From Pirellulales bacterium (GTDB lineage Bacteria; Planctomycetota; Planctomycetia; Pirellulales; Lacipirellulaceae): 51,557 nt of DNA. The position numbers and the translations under genes are program-made. The DNA is taken from the NCBI GenBank assembly GCA_028279215.1, contig JANQOF010000010.1, positions 1 through 51,557 on the forward strand, given 5' to 3'. The notes under the pieces were generated by a model, which was given only the letters and a program-made list of their open reading frames with translations, was not told the DNA's origin and did no database searches. Positions 36,382 to 43,797 of this stretch are shown in pieces (position 1 is the stretch's first letter; the number at the start of each line of letters is the position of its first letter).

Positions 36382-37422
36382 CTACTCCGCATTCCGCACG
36401 CCGCACGCCGCACTCGCCCGAATCCACTCGCCCAGCCGCTCCATGCCCTCCTGCTTCGAAACACGCGGCTGGTAGCCAAGGTCTCGCTTGGCAGCGGAAA
36501 CATCGAACCAGTGGTCGGTGGCCAACTGCTGGGCGACAAATCGCATCATGCGCGGCTCGGCGTCCCATCGGCGGGCGGCCCAGTACGATGCCTCGAGCCC
36601 AGCTCCAATCCAATAGGCGGCCGAGCGGGAGATCGACCTGTCGACCGGCGGCAGATCGGCTAGCGCCAGGATTTCGTCGATCCACTGCCAGCAGTTCACG
36701 GGCTCGCCCTGGCTCAAAAAGTACGCCTGGCCGGCTACCGGCGAGTCGGGCACTGCCAGCGCGTCCGCCGCCAACAAATGGGCCTCGGCCGCATTCTCGA
36801 CATAAACCATGTCGACAAGGTTTGTCCCGTCGCCAACGCGGCGGAGTTTGCCCCTCTTGGCACGCTCGATGAGCCGGGCAGTCAAATGATGGTCGCGCGG
36901 CCCCCACACCAGGTGCGGGCGCAATGCACAGGTGCGAAGCTTCGCCCCCCCGGCTACTGGCTCTCCGTTGGCCGTCAGAACCATTTGCTCGGCAATCGCC
37001 TTGGAGTGCGGATAGTGCGACAGCCAATGATCGGGATAAGGCGCCGACTCGTCGACGCCCTTTTGGTCGCGCCCAGCAAACGTCACGCTCGGGCTGCTAG
37101 TAAACACCAACCGCTCGACGCCGTGCTGCTTGCAGGCGGAGAGGACGTTCATGGTGCCATGAATGTTCGCCCGGAAGTACTGAAACCACTTCCCCCACAC
37201 GCCCACCTTTCCACCGACGTGCATCACACAGTCGACCCCATCGCACGCGACCGAAACCTCGTCCAAATGCCCCAAGTCGCCACGCACCATCTCGACGCCC
37301 ATCGCTGCCAGCTCCGGGTAGTCACCGCGCGCAAACCCCCGCACCGTATCGCCCCGAGCGAGGAGTTGTTCGACAATGTACCGGCCCAGAAAACCGCCAG
37401 GGCCGGTGACGAGGACGCGCAT
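36382..37422 (-). CDS. oleD: 2-alkyl-3-oxoalkanoate reductase, OleD type
   Basis: OleD reduces the 2-alkyl-3-ketoacid made by OleA, and OleC then forms the beta-lactone that OleB turns into a long olefin. The 346-residue short-chain dehydrogenase has VLVTGPGGFLGRYIVEQL (NAD(P) loop), FARGDYPELAAMGVEMVRGD, TSSPSVTFAGRDQKGVDES and the YPHSK catalytic Tyr/Lys; these closely match OleD as I know it. It lies 88 bp after oleC. The last ten residues (SAACGVRNAE) are encoded by a heptanucleotide repeat at 36387-36414 and look like added tail rather than enzyme. Confidence 0.87.
   Translation of the reverse strand: MRVLVTGPGGFLGRYIVEQLLARGDTVRGFARGDYPELAAMGVEMVRGDLGHLDEVSVACDGVDCVMHVGGKVGVWGKWFQYFRANIHGTMNVLSACKQHGVERLVFTSSPSVTFAGRDQKGVDESAPYPDHWLSHYPHSKAIAEQMVLTANGEPVAGGAKLRTCALRPHLVWGPRDHHLTARLIERAKRGKLRRVGDGTNLVDMVYVENAAEAHLLAADALAVPDSPVAGQAYFLSQGEPVNCWQWIDEILALADLPPVDRSISRSAAYWIGAGLEASYWAARRWDAEPRMMRFVAQQLATDHWFDVSAAKRDLGYQPRVSKQEGMERLGEWIRASAACGVRNAE
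36387..36414. repeat. Heptanucleotide tandem repeat at the oleD 3' end
   Basis: Four consecutive 7-mers, CCGCATT, CCGCACG, CCGCACG, CCGCACT, cover the last codons of oleD just before its stop. The period is the same as at 7701-7721 but the unit differs. Confidence 0.85.
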
Positions 37423-37510
37423 TGGTGATTTATAAGTGATGATTGGTGTTTGTTGGGAACGCCAATTTACGCCAACGGGTGCTGATGTGATAAGTGGCGA
37501 TTAGCGGCGA

Positions 37511-39187
37511 TCAGTGTTCTTTCTTCAACTGCTTGGCCGCCCACTTGGCAAGTTTCTCGCGGTTGATCTTGGCGTTGTGGCGGATGTCGGTGGGAAAATC
37601 CTCGCGGTAGTGGAGCACTGCACCAACGTCTTGGAGGCAGCAACGCAAATCTTCAAGCACACCTTCGGGTGAGATCGTAGAGTCGTGGAAGGCAACAACC
37701 AATGCAGCGTTTCCATCGACTGCCACCAATGCACTCCGCTCGACCATCGGATGGCTGTTGAAGAAATTCTCCACGCACTCCGTATACAACGTCCCCTCAC
37801 TCGTTACCGCGCGTTGGCTCTTTCTCCCGCAGTACCAGAATCGGCCCTCGTCGTCGAGGTAACCGACGTCGCCTACTCGATGCCAGATGGTGTCGTTGTC
37901 GGTGATTTTGGCGGCGGCGTTGTGGCCCCTTCCTGACGGGCGCGGCTCTGAATCGAGATACTGCTTGGAGACTTGCGGGCCACGAACAATTAGCTCACCG
38001 ATTTCACCGGTTGGTAGTTCCTCGGTCTCTTCGACTGAGCCAATTGGTTCATCGGTGATTTTGATCACCCGCCATTCGATGCTGTCGACCTTGCGGCCGA
38101 CGCAAACGCCTGCGCCTTGCTCGGTCTTGGATTGGGTTTCGCTCAGGATTTCTTGGGCTTCGATCGTGGAGACCGGCAAGCTTTCGGTGGCGCCGTAAGG
38201 AGTATGTAACTCGGCGCCGGGACATATGTGCTCAAGTGTTCGCAAGATGACGTCCGCACCAACCGGCGCGCCGCAGCTGAAGACCTTTTTCAGTGAGGGA
38301 ATCTTCTCGCCCGTTTGCTCGCAGTGGCGACTCAGCTTGTCCCACACCGCCGGTGAGGCAAACGACTGCGTAACCTTGAAGTCGTTTGCCGCCGCCAGCA
38401 GCTTCGCTGGGTCGGCCTGAGCTGGCCGGCTGAAGTCCATTTCAGGAAGCACGGTGGTAATCCCCATCGCCACGTTGAAGAGCCCGAAGAGCGGAAAGCA
38501 GGCCAGATCGACCCCGCTGGGCTCGAGATCGTACATCCGTCGGATTTCGGTGAGCTGCGTGGTGAACGTCTCATGCCGGTACACGACGCCCTTTGGTGGC
38601 CCGGTACTACCGCTGGTAAACACGATAGCTGCCGGGTCATCGGCTGTGGTGTGAGGAAGTTCGGTCGATGAGCTTTCGTCAAGCGCCCGCAACTTGGCCA
38701 GAGGCTTGCCCAGTGGAATCCAAGCGGGTCCGACGTTGACATTCAGCCTCGCTTTGGGAAACTCCCGCCGTTTGGCTATGCGCAATGCATGGCCGAGTGG
38801 AATCGAAACAAATCCCTCAGGCTCCGCGGACGCCAAGCACCGCACGATGTTCCTGCGACCTAGGCCCGAGTCGACCAGCACCATGGTTGCCCCGCTGCGC
38901 AACAGAGCGAACACCAACGTGACAAACTCGATGCTTGGCTTGACGAGTAGCGCGATGCGAGTGCCAGGTTTGACGCCAAGTGCAACGAGTCCTCGGGCAT
39001 AAGTATCAGCTTCACGGTGCAACTGAGTGTAGCTAATAGCCTCGCACGCCTGGTCACCAGAGCGCACGATCATTTCGTAGGGACCAGGCCTGCGGCGTCG
39101 ACCCGTATTTATCAGTGCCCAAGTGTCGGGGCGGAGCCCGGCTTGTTCGGCCAGACTGTCGGCGACGTTCACACGCGGAGTTTCCAT
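37511..39187 (-). CDS. oleC: Beta-lactone synthetase, OleC type
   Basis: OleC uses ATP to close a 2-alkyl-3-hydroxy acid into a beta-lactone, the step before the long-chain olefin. The protein of about 558 residues is an ANL-superfamily adenylating enzyme: FTSGSTGPPKGVVYRHE, YGATESLPV, WHRVGDVGYLDDEGRFWYCGRKSQ, and the end DIRHNAKINREKLAKWA, typical of OleC. I start at ATG 39187 (ETPRVNVADSLAEQAG); the frame opens 60 bases earlier, through a hairpin. A stretch SEPRPSGRG near residue 415 looks like an insertion. It precedes oleD; no oleA or oleB is present in the window. Confidence 0.87.
   Translation of the reverse strand: METPRVNVADSLAEQAGLRPDTWALINTGRRRRPGPYEMIVRSGDQACEAISYTQLHREADTYARGLVALGVKPGTRIALLVKPSIEFVTLVFALLRSGATMVLVDSGLGRRNIVRCLASAEPEGFVSIPLGHALRIAKRREFPKARLNVNVGPAWIPLGKPLAKLRALDESSSTELPHTTADDPAAIVFTSGSTGPPKGVVYRHETFTTQLTEIRRMYDLEPSGVDLACFPLFGLFNVAMGITTVLPEMDFSRPAQADPAKLLAAANDFKVTQSFASPAVWDKLSRHCEQTGEKIPSLKKVFSCGAPVGADVILRTLEHICPGAELHTPYGATESLPVSTIEAQEILSETQSKTEQGAGVCVGRKVDSIEWRVIKITDEPIGSVEETEELPTGEIGELIVRGPQVSKQYLDSEPRPSGRGHNAAAKITDNDTIWHRVGDVGYLDDEGRFWYCGRKSQRAVTSEGTLYTECVENFFNSHPMVERSALVAVDGNAALVVAFHDSTISPEGVLEDLRCCLQDVGAVLHYREDFPTDIRHNAKINREKLAKWAAKQLKKEH
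37922..37951. repeat. Short repeat-like insert inside oleC
   Basis: This 30-bp stretch encodes DSEPRPSGRG in a loop between LIVRGPQVSKQYL and the WHRVGDVGY motif, where OleC and related enzymes have fewer residues. The DNA (ccttcctgacgggcgcggct) resembles a short dispersed repeat common in planctomycete genomes, as far as I remember; this is not verified. Confidence 0.4.
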
Positions 39188-39232
39188 CGAGCCATTGTGG
39201 TTCGTGGCGGCACTCGAGGGTAGGGCGCGCGA

Positions 39233-39264
39233 AGAAGCCCCGACCACCTTTGGCCGGGGCTTCT
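39233..39264 (-). terminator. Hairpin between flotillin and oleC genes
   Basis: AGAAGCCCCG (39233-39242) pairs with CGGGGCTTCT (39255-39264), a 10-bp stem with a 12-base loop. It lies downstream of the flotillin stop and upstream of the chosen oleC start on the minus strand, so it probably ends the flotillin transcript. The trailing T-run is short (TTCTTC). Confidence 0.65.
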
Positions 39265-39290
39265 AGTGGAATCACGTTTGTCCGATTTGG

Positions 39291-41027
39291 CTAACGGGGC
39301 CTGGGTCCGTCGGGATCCGCTCCCGCCATGTCGACTGCTGAAACTGCCCCGTTGTCAGGGGCCACGGTGACTTGAGCCTCGCGATCGGCGCTACCTTCGC
39401 CGGCCAGCTTGGCCAGAGCGTCGGGAATCTCCACGCCGCCGATGTCCTTCATTACCTGCAGCATCGGTGGCAGTGTACCGGCCATGCCGTGCAGGAAGTC
39501 GGCGGTGCTGCTGCGGCCGTTCTTGCCGCCGTTCTCCCACACGACCACCTTGTCGAACTTGATGTTCGAGATCGCCTTGGCACTAGCCTCGGCCAGGTTG
39601 TCGAGGTGTTCGAGCATCATCAGTTGGAACGCTTCCTTGGCACCGCCGCAGGCACCGACGATTTGTTTCAAACCTTCGCCCTTCTTGGCCAGGATTTCGT
39701 ACTGTCCGCGGGCCTCGGCTTCGAGCTTGGCGTAGATGGCCGCCGCTTCACCTTGGGCTTCCAACCGTCGTTTGTCGGCTTCGGCTTCCGCCTCAACCAC
39801 CACCCGAGCCTTCTCGGCCTTGGCGGGAGCTTCCAACTCGGCACGTTTCTCAGCTTCCACGCGTTCGGCATCCGCCAAAGCGGCTTTAGCCATTGCGCGG
39901 TTTTGGACCTCGATCACCGCAGCCTCGGCTTCACGCTTGCGCGACTCACCTTTTTCGTAGGCGTCGGCCTTTTCGACCAACAGCGTCGCCTGCGACTGAG
40001 CGATCTTCGCCTCGGCGATGTTTTCGCCGTCGACCGCTGCGGCGTTGGCATCGGCCACCTTGATACGCTTGTCCTGGTCGGCTTGCTTGACCTGCACTTC
40101 GCGCTGGAACTCAGCCGTCCGTTCGCCAACCGTTTGCTCCTTGAGCATCTCGGCAACTTGCACCGCCCGATCACGCTCGGCGGCCTTCTCACCAATGGTT
40201 TGTTCTTTCTCGAGTTCGGCCACTCGCACCGCTTGCTCCTTGAAGGCATCGCGGGTGCCAATCTCACGCAGCTTCTGAGCGTTGGCAACCTCGACGTCCT
40301 TTTCGCGCTCGGCGTTGGCAACGCGGATCTCACCCTTCTTCTGTTCGTCGGCCACGTCGCCACGAGCTTGTTGAATCGCCTCGCTGGCCGCCTTCTGGCC
40401 AATCGCGTCGATGTAGCCCGACTCATCGGTGATGTCGGTGATGTTCACGTTGATCAGCACCAAGCCAATCTTCTTCAGCTCCGGCTCGACCGACTGCTGA
40501 ATGTGCGTAAGGAATGCGTCGCGATCGCGGTTGATGTCCTCGATCGGCATCGAAGCAACCACCTGCCGCAATTGGCCAAAGATGATCTCCTCAGCTTGCT
40601 GACGGATTTCTTGGGTGGATAAGTCGAGCAATCGAATCGCAGCGTTATTCATCACGGCGGGCTCCGTGCCGATTGCCACCGTGAACACGCTCGGAACGTT
40701 GACGCGAATGTTCTCGATGGAGAGAGCACCGCGCAACGGGATTTCGATCTGAATTGGCTCAAGGCTCAGGTAACGATAGTCCTGAAACACCGGGATCACG
40801 AGCGACCCGCCACCATGTATCGTCTTAGCCGTCGTACCACTCTTGCCTGTTCCAGCACCGTAGACGACCAAGACCTGGTTGCTACCGCAACGGCGATATA
40901 GCCTAGTCGCCATCCATACGAGCCAGATGGTGAAGAAAAAAAGGAACACCGACAGTATTACTAGACCCCATTCACCGAGTATGTCGGCGACACTAGCTAC
41001 TGGGAGTATGTGCATGCTTTTGGTCAT
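39291..41027 (-). CDS. Flotillin-family (SPFH/band 7) membrane protein
   Basis: This 578-residue protein belongs to the flotillins that gather in ordered membrane patches and scaffold other membrane proteins. One N-terminal membrane helix (about residues 17-40) is followed by an SPFH domain to about 220 (VPSVFTVAIGTEPAVMNNAAIRLL, EEIIFGQLRQVVASM, IGLVLINVNITDI). A long coiled coil rich in Ala, Glu and Lys extends to about 470, with repeated EKEQTIGEKAAERDRAVQ-like units. The C-terminal part (LPPMLQVMKDIGGVEIPDAL) resembles the flotillin C-terminus, then a short disordered tail. Its upstream neighbour is NfeD-like, the usual partner. Confidence 0.92.
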   Translation of the reverse strand: MTKSMHILPVASVADILGEWGLVILSVFLFFFTIWLVWMATRLYRRCGSNQVLVVYGAGTGKSGTTAKTIHGGGSLVIPVFQDYRYLSLEPIQIEIPLRGALSIENIRVNVPSVFTVAIGTEPAVMNNAAIRLLDLSTQEIRQQAEEIIFGQLRQVVASMPIEDINRDRDAFLTHIQQSVEPELKKIGLVLINVNITDITDESGYIDAIGQKAASEAIQQARGDVADEQKKGEIRVANAEREKDVEVANAQKLREIGTRDAFKEQAVRVAELEKEQTIGEKAAERDRAVQVAEMLKEQTVGERTAEFQREVQVKQADQDKRIKVADANAAAVDGENIAEAKIAQSQATLLVEKADAYEKGESRKREAEAAVIEVQNRAMAKAALADAERVEAEKRAELEAPAKAEKARVVVEAEAEADKRRLEAQGEAAAIYAKLEAEARGQYEILAKKGEGLKQIVGACGGAKEAFQLMMLEHLDNLAEASAKAISNIKFDKVVVWENGGKNGRSSTADFLHGMAGTLPPMLQVMKDIGGVEIPDALAKLAGEGSADREAQVTVAPDNGAVSAVDMAGADPDGPRPR

Positions 41028-41078
41028 TGATTATTCCACCCTTCTTTGTCAGATTTGGTAGCGAGTTGGTCGAGTCTC

Positions 41079-41666
41079 CTAGGCCTCGACCGATTCACGC
41101 TCGACTCTTAATGTATCGCCATTCACGATCTCGGTGACCAATACCCGGCTACCCGTTGCAAGTGCTTCGAGATCATTGGTCAAAGCTGCGTATTCCACCG
41201 TCCTGCCCTGTAGCTCTATGTGTACCTTACCGATGCCAGTACCGTTTGGCGGTACCCTGAGGTACACCTCGCCGGGTAGCCCCACTGCTTTGCGAATGTC
41301 CTGGGCGCCCGTCGATTCGAGGCGGTACAACTGCTTGAACGCCCAATACACCAAGTACATCGCGCCGAACCCTGCTAATCCTGCAAGCAAGAACGCAACC
41401 GAGGGCGCTACGCCGTACGATTGGGCCGTCATGCCAGTGAGTCCGAAGAACGTTGCTGCGGCAGCAAGTGTTCGCAAGGAGATGACTTCGAATAGCCACG
41501 CTCCTGTTGATTGGCCAGCATCTTCGACATCGCCCATCTCAAAATCGCCGTCTATGCCGCCATCACCAATGTCTCCGTCGTCTCCACCGAGGAACGTCAT
41601 AAGCATTTGCACGGCGAGTATCGCCCCGCCAATGGCAAATGTATAAAAGAACGTGGTTTCAAGCAT
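41079..41666 (-). CDS. NfeD-like membrane protein, flotillin partner
   Basis: This 195-residue protein has an N-terminal helix (FFYTFAIGGAILAVQMLM), a Gly/Asp-rich acidic loop (GGDDGDIGDGGIDGD), two more helices at about 62-83 and 88-112, and a C-terminal OB-like domain (GLPGEVYLRVPPNGTGIGKVHIELQGRTVEYAAL to the end). The order matches NfeD/YuaF-type proteins, which are often paired with flotillins and help stabilise or assemble them. It is 51 bp upstream of the flotillin gene on the same strand, surely one transcription unit. The acidic loop may bind cations or simply be a linker. Confidence 0.82.
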   Translation of the reverse strand: MLETTFFYTFAIGGAILAVQMLMTFLGGDDGDIGDGGIDGDFEMGDVEDAGQSTGAWLFEVISLRTLAAAATFFGLTGMTAQSYGVAPSVAFLLAGLAGFGAMYLVYWAFKQLYRLESTGAQDIRKAVGLPGEVYLRVPPNGTGIGKVHIELQGRTVEYAALTNDLEALATGSRVLVTEIVNGDTLRVERESVEA

Positions 41667-41837
41667 CGCCCGAGCCCTCGCGTGAATAACGGATATCGAA
41701 TTGTGGGTTGCGTTGAGAGGAGTTCGCCGGGTTTCCGCGAATCTTGGCGAAAATCGCTGCCGACGATTGTGCCGCTAGTGCTGATTCTACCGCAATTTGC
41801 GGGTTGTCCAGCAGTACTGCGACGAAACGGCTGGTAC

Positions 41838-42749
41838 TCAGCCCGCCTGCGCACGCAACCAATCGAGCACAATCGCCGATACATCTACCCGACAAGCGCG
41901 CGATAACGCGCGCCAGCCCGGCACGGCGTTGACCTCGATAGCGTACTGTCGTCCGTCGCGCGCAGGCAGCAGGTCGACACCGGCCAGCGGGGCGCCAACA
42001 GCCTTTGCGGCGCGGCGCGCCATGTCGACTTCGGTCGTCGACGCTTCATGCGGCTCGGTTTTCGCACCGCGGCTGACGTTCGTCCGCCAATCGAGTCGGT
42101 TACGGCGCCGCATGGCAAGCACGCGCTCGCCGATCAGCAGCACTCGGATGTCGTATCCTTCGTGCTCGATGAATTCTTGCAGGTAGATCACGCCGCCAAG
42201 CTGCTCGATCAGCTTGAATGCCCGCAGCGCCAAGGCTTCGTCGGCTAAGCGAGTGATACCGCGGCCCTCACCACCAAAGATGGGCTTGAGTACTACGTCG
42301 CCGCCCAAGCTGGTGAAGGCATGCATCGCAGCGTCGGCCGCCTGACAGGTGAAGGTCCTCGGAACCAACAGCCCAGCACGCGCGAGCCGACTGGTAGTCA
42401 GGTACTTGTCGACCGCTGCCTCGATTGCTTTCGGCGGATTGACGACCAACGTGCCGGCCGCTTCAAGACTCGCCAGCGCATCCATGCGAAATACGACTTG
42501 CTCGAGTGATCCGGGCGGCATCGTGCGGACGAGCACGCAGTGGGCGGTGGACAGTGGGCGGTGGGCCGTTGCAGGCGGAGTGGAGCGCCCTCCACGCGAG
42601 ATGGCGCTATCGACCAAGACGTGATCACCGTTGATCGACGACTCAATCGTACTGAACGGAGCCGGTGTGATGACAACGCGGTCGCCCCCTGCGCGACGCA
42701 AGTCGCCGAGGTACCAGCTTTCGGCAGATCCAAAAAATGTGATATTCAA
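41838..42749 (-). CDS. RimK-like ATP-grasp ligase near H4MPT genes
   Basis: This 303-residue ATP-grasp protein resembles RimK and the glutamate ligases of tetrahydromethanopterin-type cofactors. It has VVLKPIFGGEGRGITRL (ATP-binding loop), YLQEFIEHEGYDIRVLLIG and VDLLPARDGRQYAIEVNAVPGWRAL (metal-binding Glu/Asn). It lies 34 bp after mch on the same strand, a pairing I know from C1 gene clusters, so it may add the glutamyl side chain of dephospho-H4MPT. Residues about 52-69 (GRSTPPATAHRPLSTAHC) are encoded partly by a heptanucleotide repeat and look like inserted sequence before the conserved VLVRTMPPGSLEQV. Confidence 0.82.
   Translation of the reverse strand: MNITFFGSAESWYLGDLRRAGGDRVVITPAPFSTIESSINGDHVLVDSAISRGGRSTPPATAHRPLSTAHCVLVRTMPPGSLEQVVFRMDALASLEAAGTLVVNPPKAIEAAVDKYLTTSRLARAGLLVPRTFTCQAADAAMHAFTSLGGDVVLKPIFGGEGRGITRLADEALALRAFKLIEQLGGVIYLQEFIEHEGYDIRVLLIGERVLAMRRRNRLDWRTNVSRGAKTEPHEASTTEVDMARRAAKAVGAPLAGVDLLPARDGRQYAIEVNAVPGWRALSRACRVDVSAIVLDWLRAQAG
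42538..42565. repeat. Heptad-periodic repeat inside the ATP-grasp gene
   Basis: Four 7-mers follow each other: CAGTGGG, CGGTGGA, CAGTGGG, CGGTGGG, so a 14-mer is present twice with one base change. They encode part of the odd stretch near residue 65 of the ATP-grasp protein. Confidence 0.85.
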
Positions 42750-42783
42750 CGGGCAAGCATCGAGAGTAGAGTACCCATCTGAC

Positions 42784-43740
42784 CTATGATCCGTGCGATT
42801 GCTCTAGTACATCGGGGGCGAACTCACCGAATCGCCGGACGACGCCCGTATCGAGATTCACGAGTTCGACAATCGCGGGGCTGAATAGATGCTTGTCGAT
42901 CCTGTAGAAGTCGCACTCGTACGATTTGAATATCTCGGCGAACGGGCGCCCGTGGTCATCGGAACTGTTCGATGGAACTTGCGGAGCAACCTCATCGATG
43001 CTCGTTTGCTCACCTCGCACCCACAACACGACGTGTCCGCCGTACAAAATTGCGTCGTTGGTACGCCCAATGCCGCCTAGCGCGTCGCCGGCCACCGGCG
43101 GCAGCGGCGCTACGCCCCAGCCACTTTCGATACGATGCAAATCGAAGCCCAACTCGTGCAACTTGTGCAGCGCCGTCTCCACGCTCCGCGCAACGACCTG
43201 CACATTGCCCGCCTGGCTGTCCGTGGGGGCGACAAGCAACGTCACATTGTGTGGTGAGACATTGCAGTTCATGGCGATCTCGTTGCAAACCTGCTCAGTC
43301 GGCATCTCACCTGTTTCCAGCAAACCGACGACGACTTCCGACTCTTCGCGGGAGCCGATGTCGTCGAACAGTTCTTCGCGTCCGTAGGCCGCTCGCATCG
43401 GGCCAGACCCCATCGCAAAGAACTGTCCGTACGCAACTTCCCAGCCAGCATACTGCGACGCCATGCACGCACGCACCGGAGCGTCGGTGCGGACCGTGAT
43501 TGCCGGTCGCCCAGTAATGGCGTGTACGTCGAACGTTACGTCGGCAAGACCCGACAACGCGATTTCAGCCATCCTCCGGCCCGCCTCCAAGCCACCGGCG
43601 GCGGTGATGCCAAAGTCGATCACGCGGGTCGATCCAACCCTTGAGACTTCCACGCGCAGATCGCTTGCGGCGTCAACCAACGCCTCACACAGAGCAAATG
43701 CGCGGCGATTCAGGCCATAGGTGCTAGGCAGGTTGTCCAT
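42784..43740 (-). CDS. mch: Methenyltetrahydromethanopterin cyclohydrolase
   Basis: Mch interconverts 5,10-methenyl-H4MPT and 5-formyl-H4MPT in the one-carbon pathway known from methanogens, methylotrophs and planctomycetes. The 318-residue protein has the family pattern: GLEAGRRMAEIALSGLADV, the ASQYAGWEV and FAMGSGPMRA motifs, DAILYGGHVVLWV and late DFYRIDKHLFSPAIV. It is followed by the ATP-grasp ligase, 34 bp apart. No other H4MPT gene (mtd, ftr, fhc, fae) is in the window, so the pathway is scattered. The route probably serves formaldehyde oxidation or detoxification. Confidence 0.95.
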   Translation of the reverse strand: MDNLPSTYGLNRRAFALCEALVDAASDLRVEVSRVGSTRVIDFGITAAGGLEAGRRMAEIALSGLADVTFDVHAITGRPAITVRTDAPVRACMASQYAGWEVAYGQFFAMGSGPMRAAYGREELFDDIGSREESEVVVGLLETGEMPTEQVCNEIAMNCNVSPHNVTLLVAPTDSQAGNVQVVARSVETALHKLHELGFDLHRIESGWGVAPLPPVAGDALGGIGRTNDAILYGGHVVLWVRGEQTSIDEVAPQVPSNSSDDHGRPFAEIFKSYECDFYRIDKHLFSPAIVELVNLDTGVVRRFGEFAPDVLEQSHGS

Positions 43741-43797
43741 CTGCGTAGTATGGCGGACAAACGTTTCGCCTTGCTAGAGTGGGAATACGCGGCGCAG

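Noticed and set aside
39372-40622. 416-residue open frame opposite the flotillin gene
   Set aside because: It reads as Leu/Gly-rich antisense of the Ala/Glu coiled coil and has no start signal or motif.
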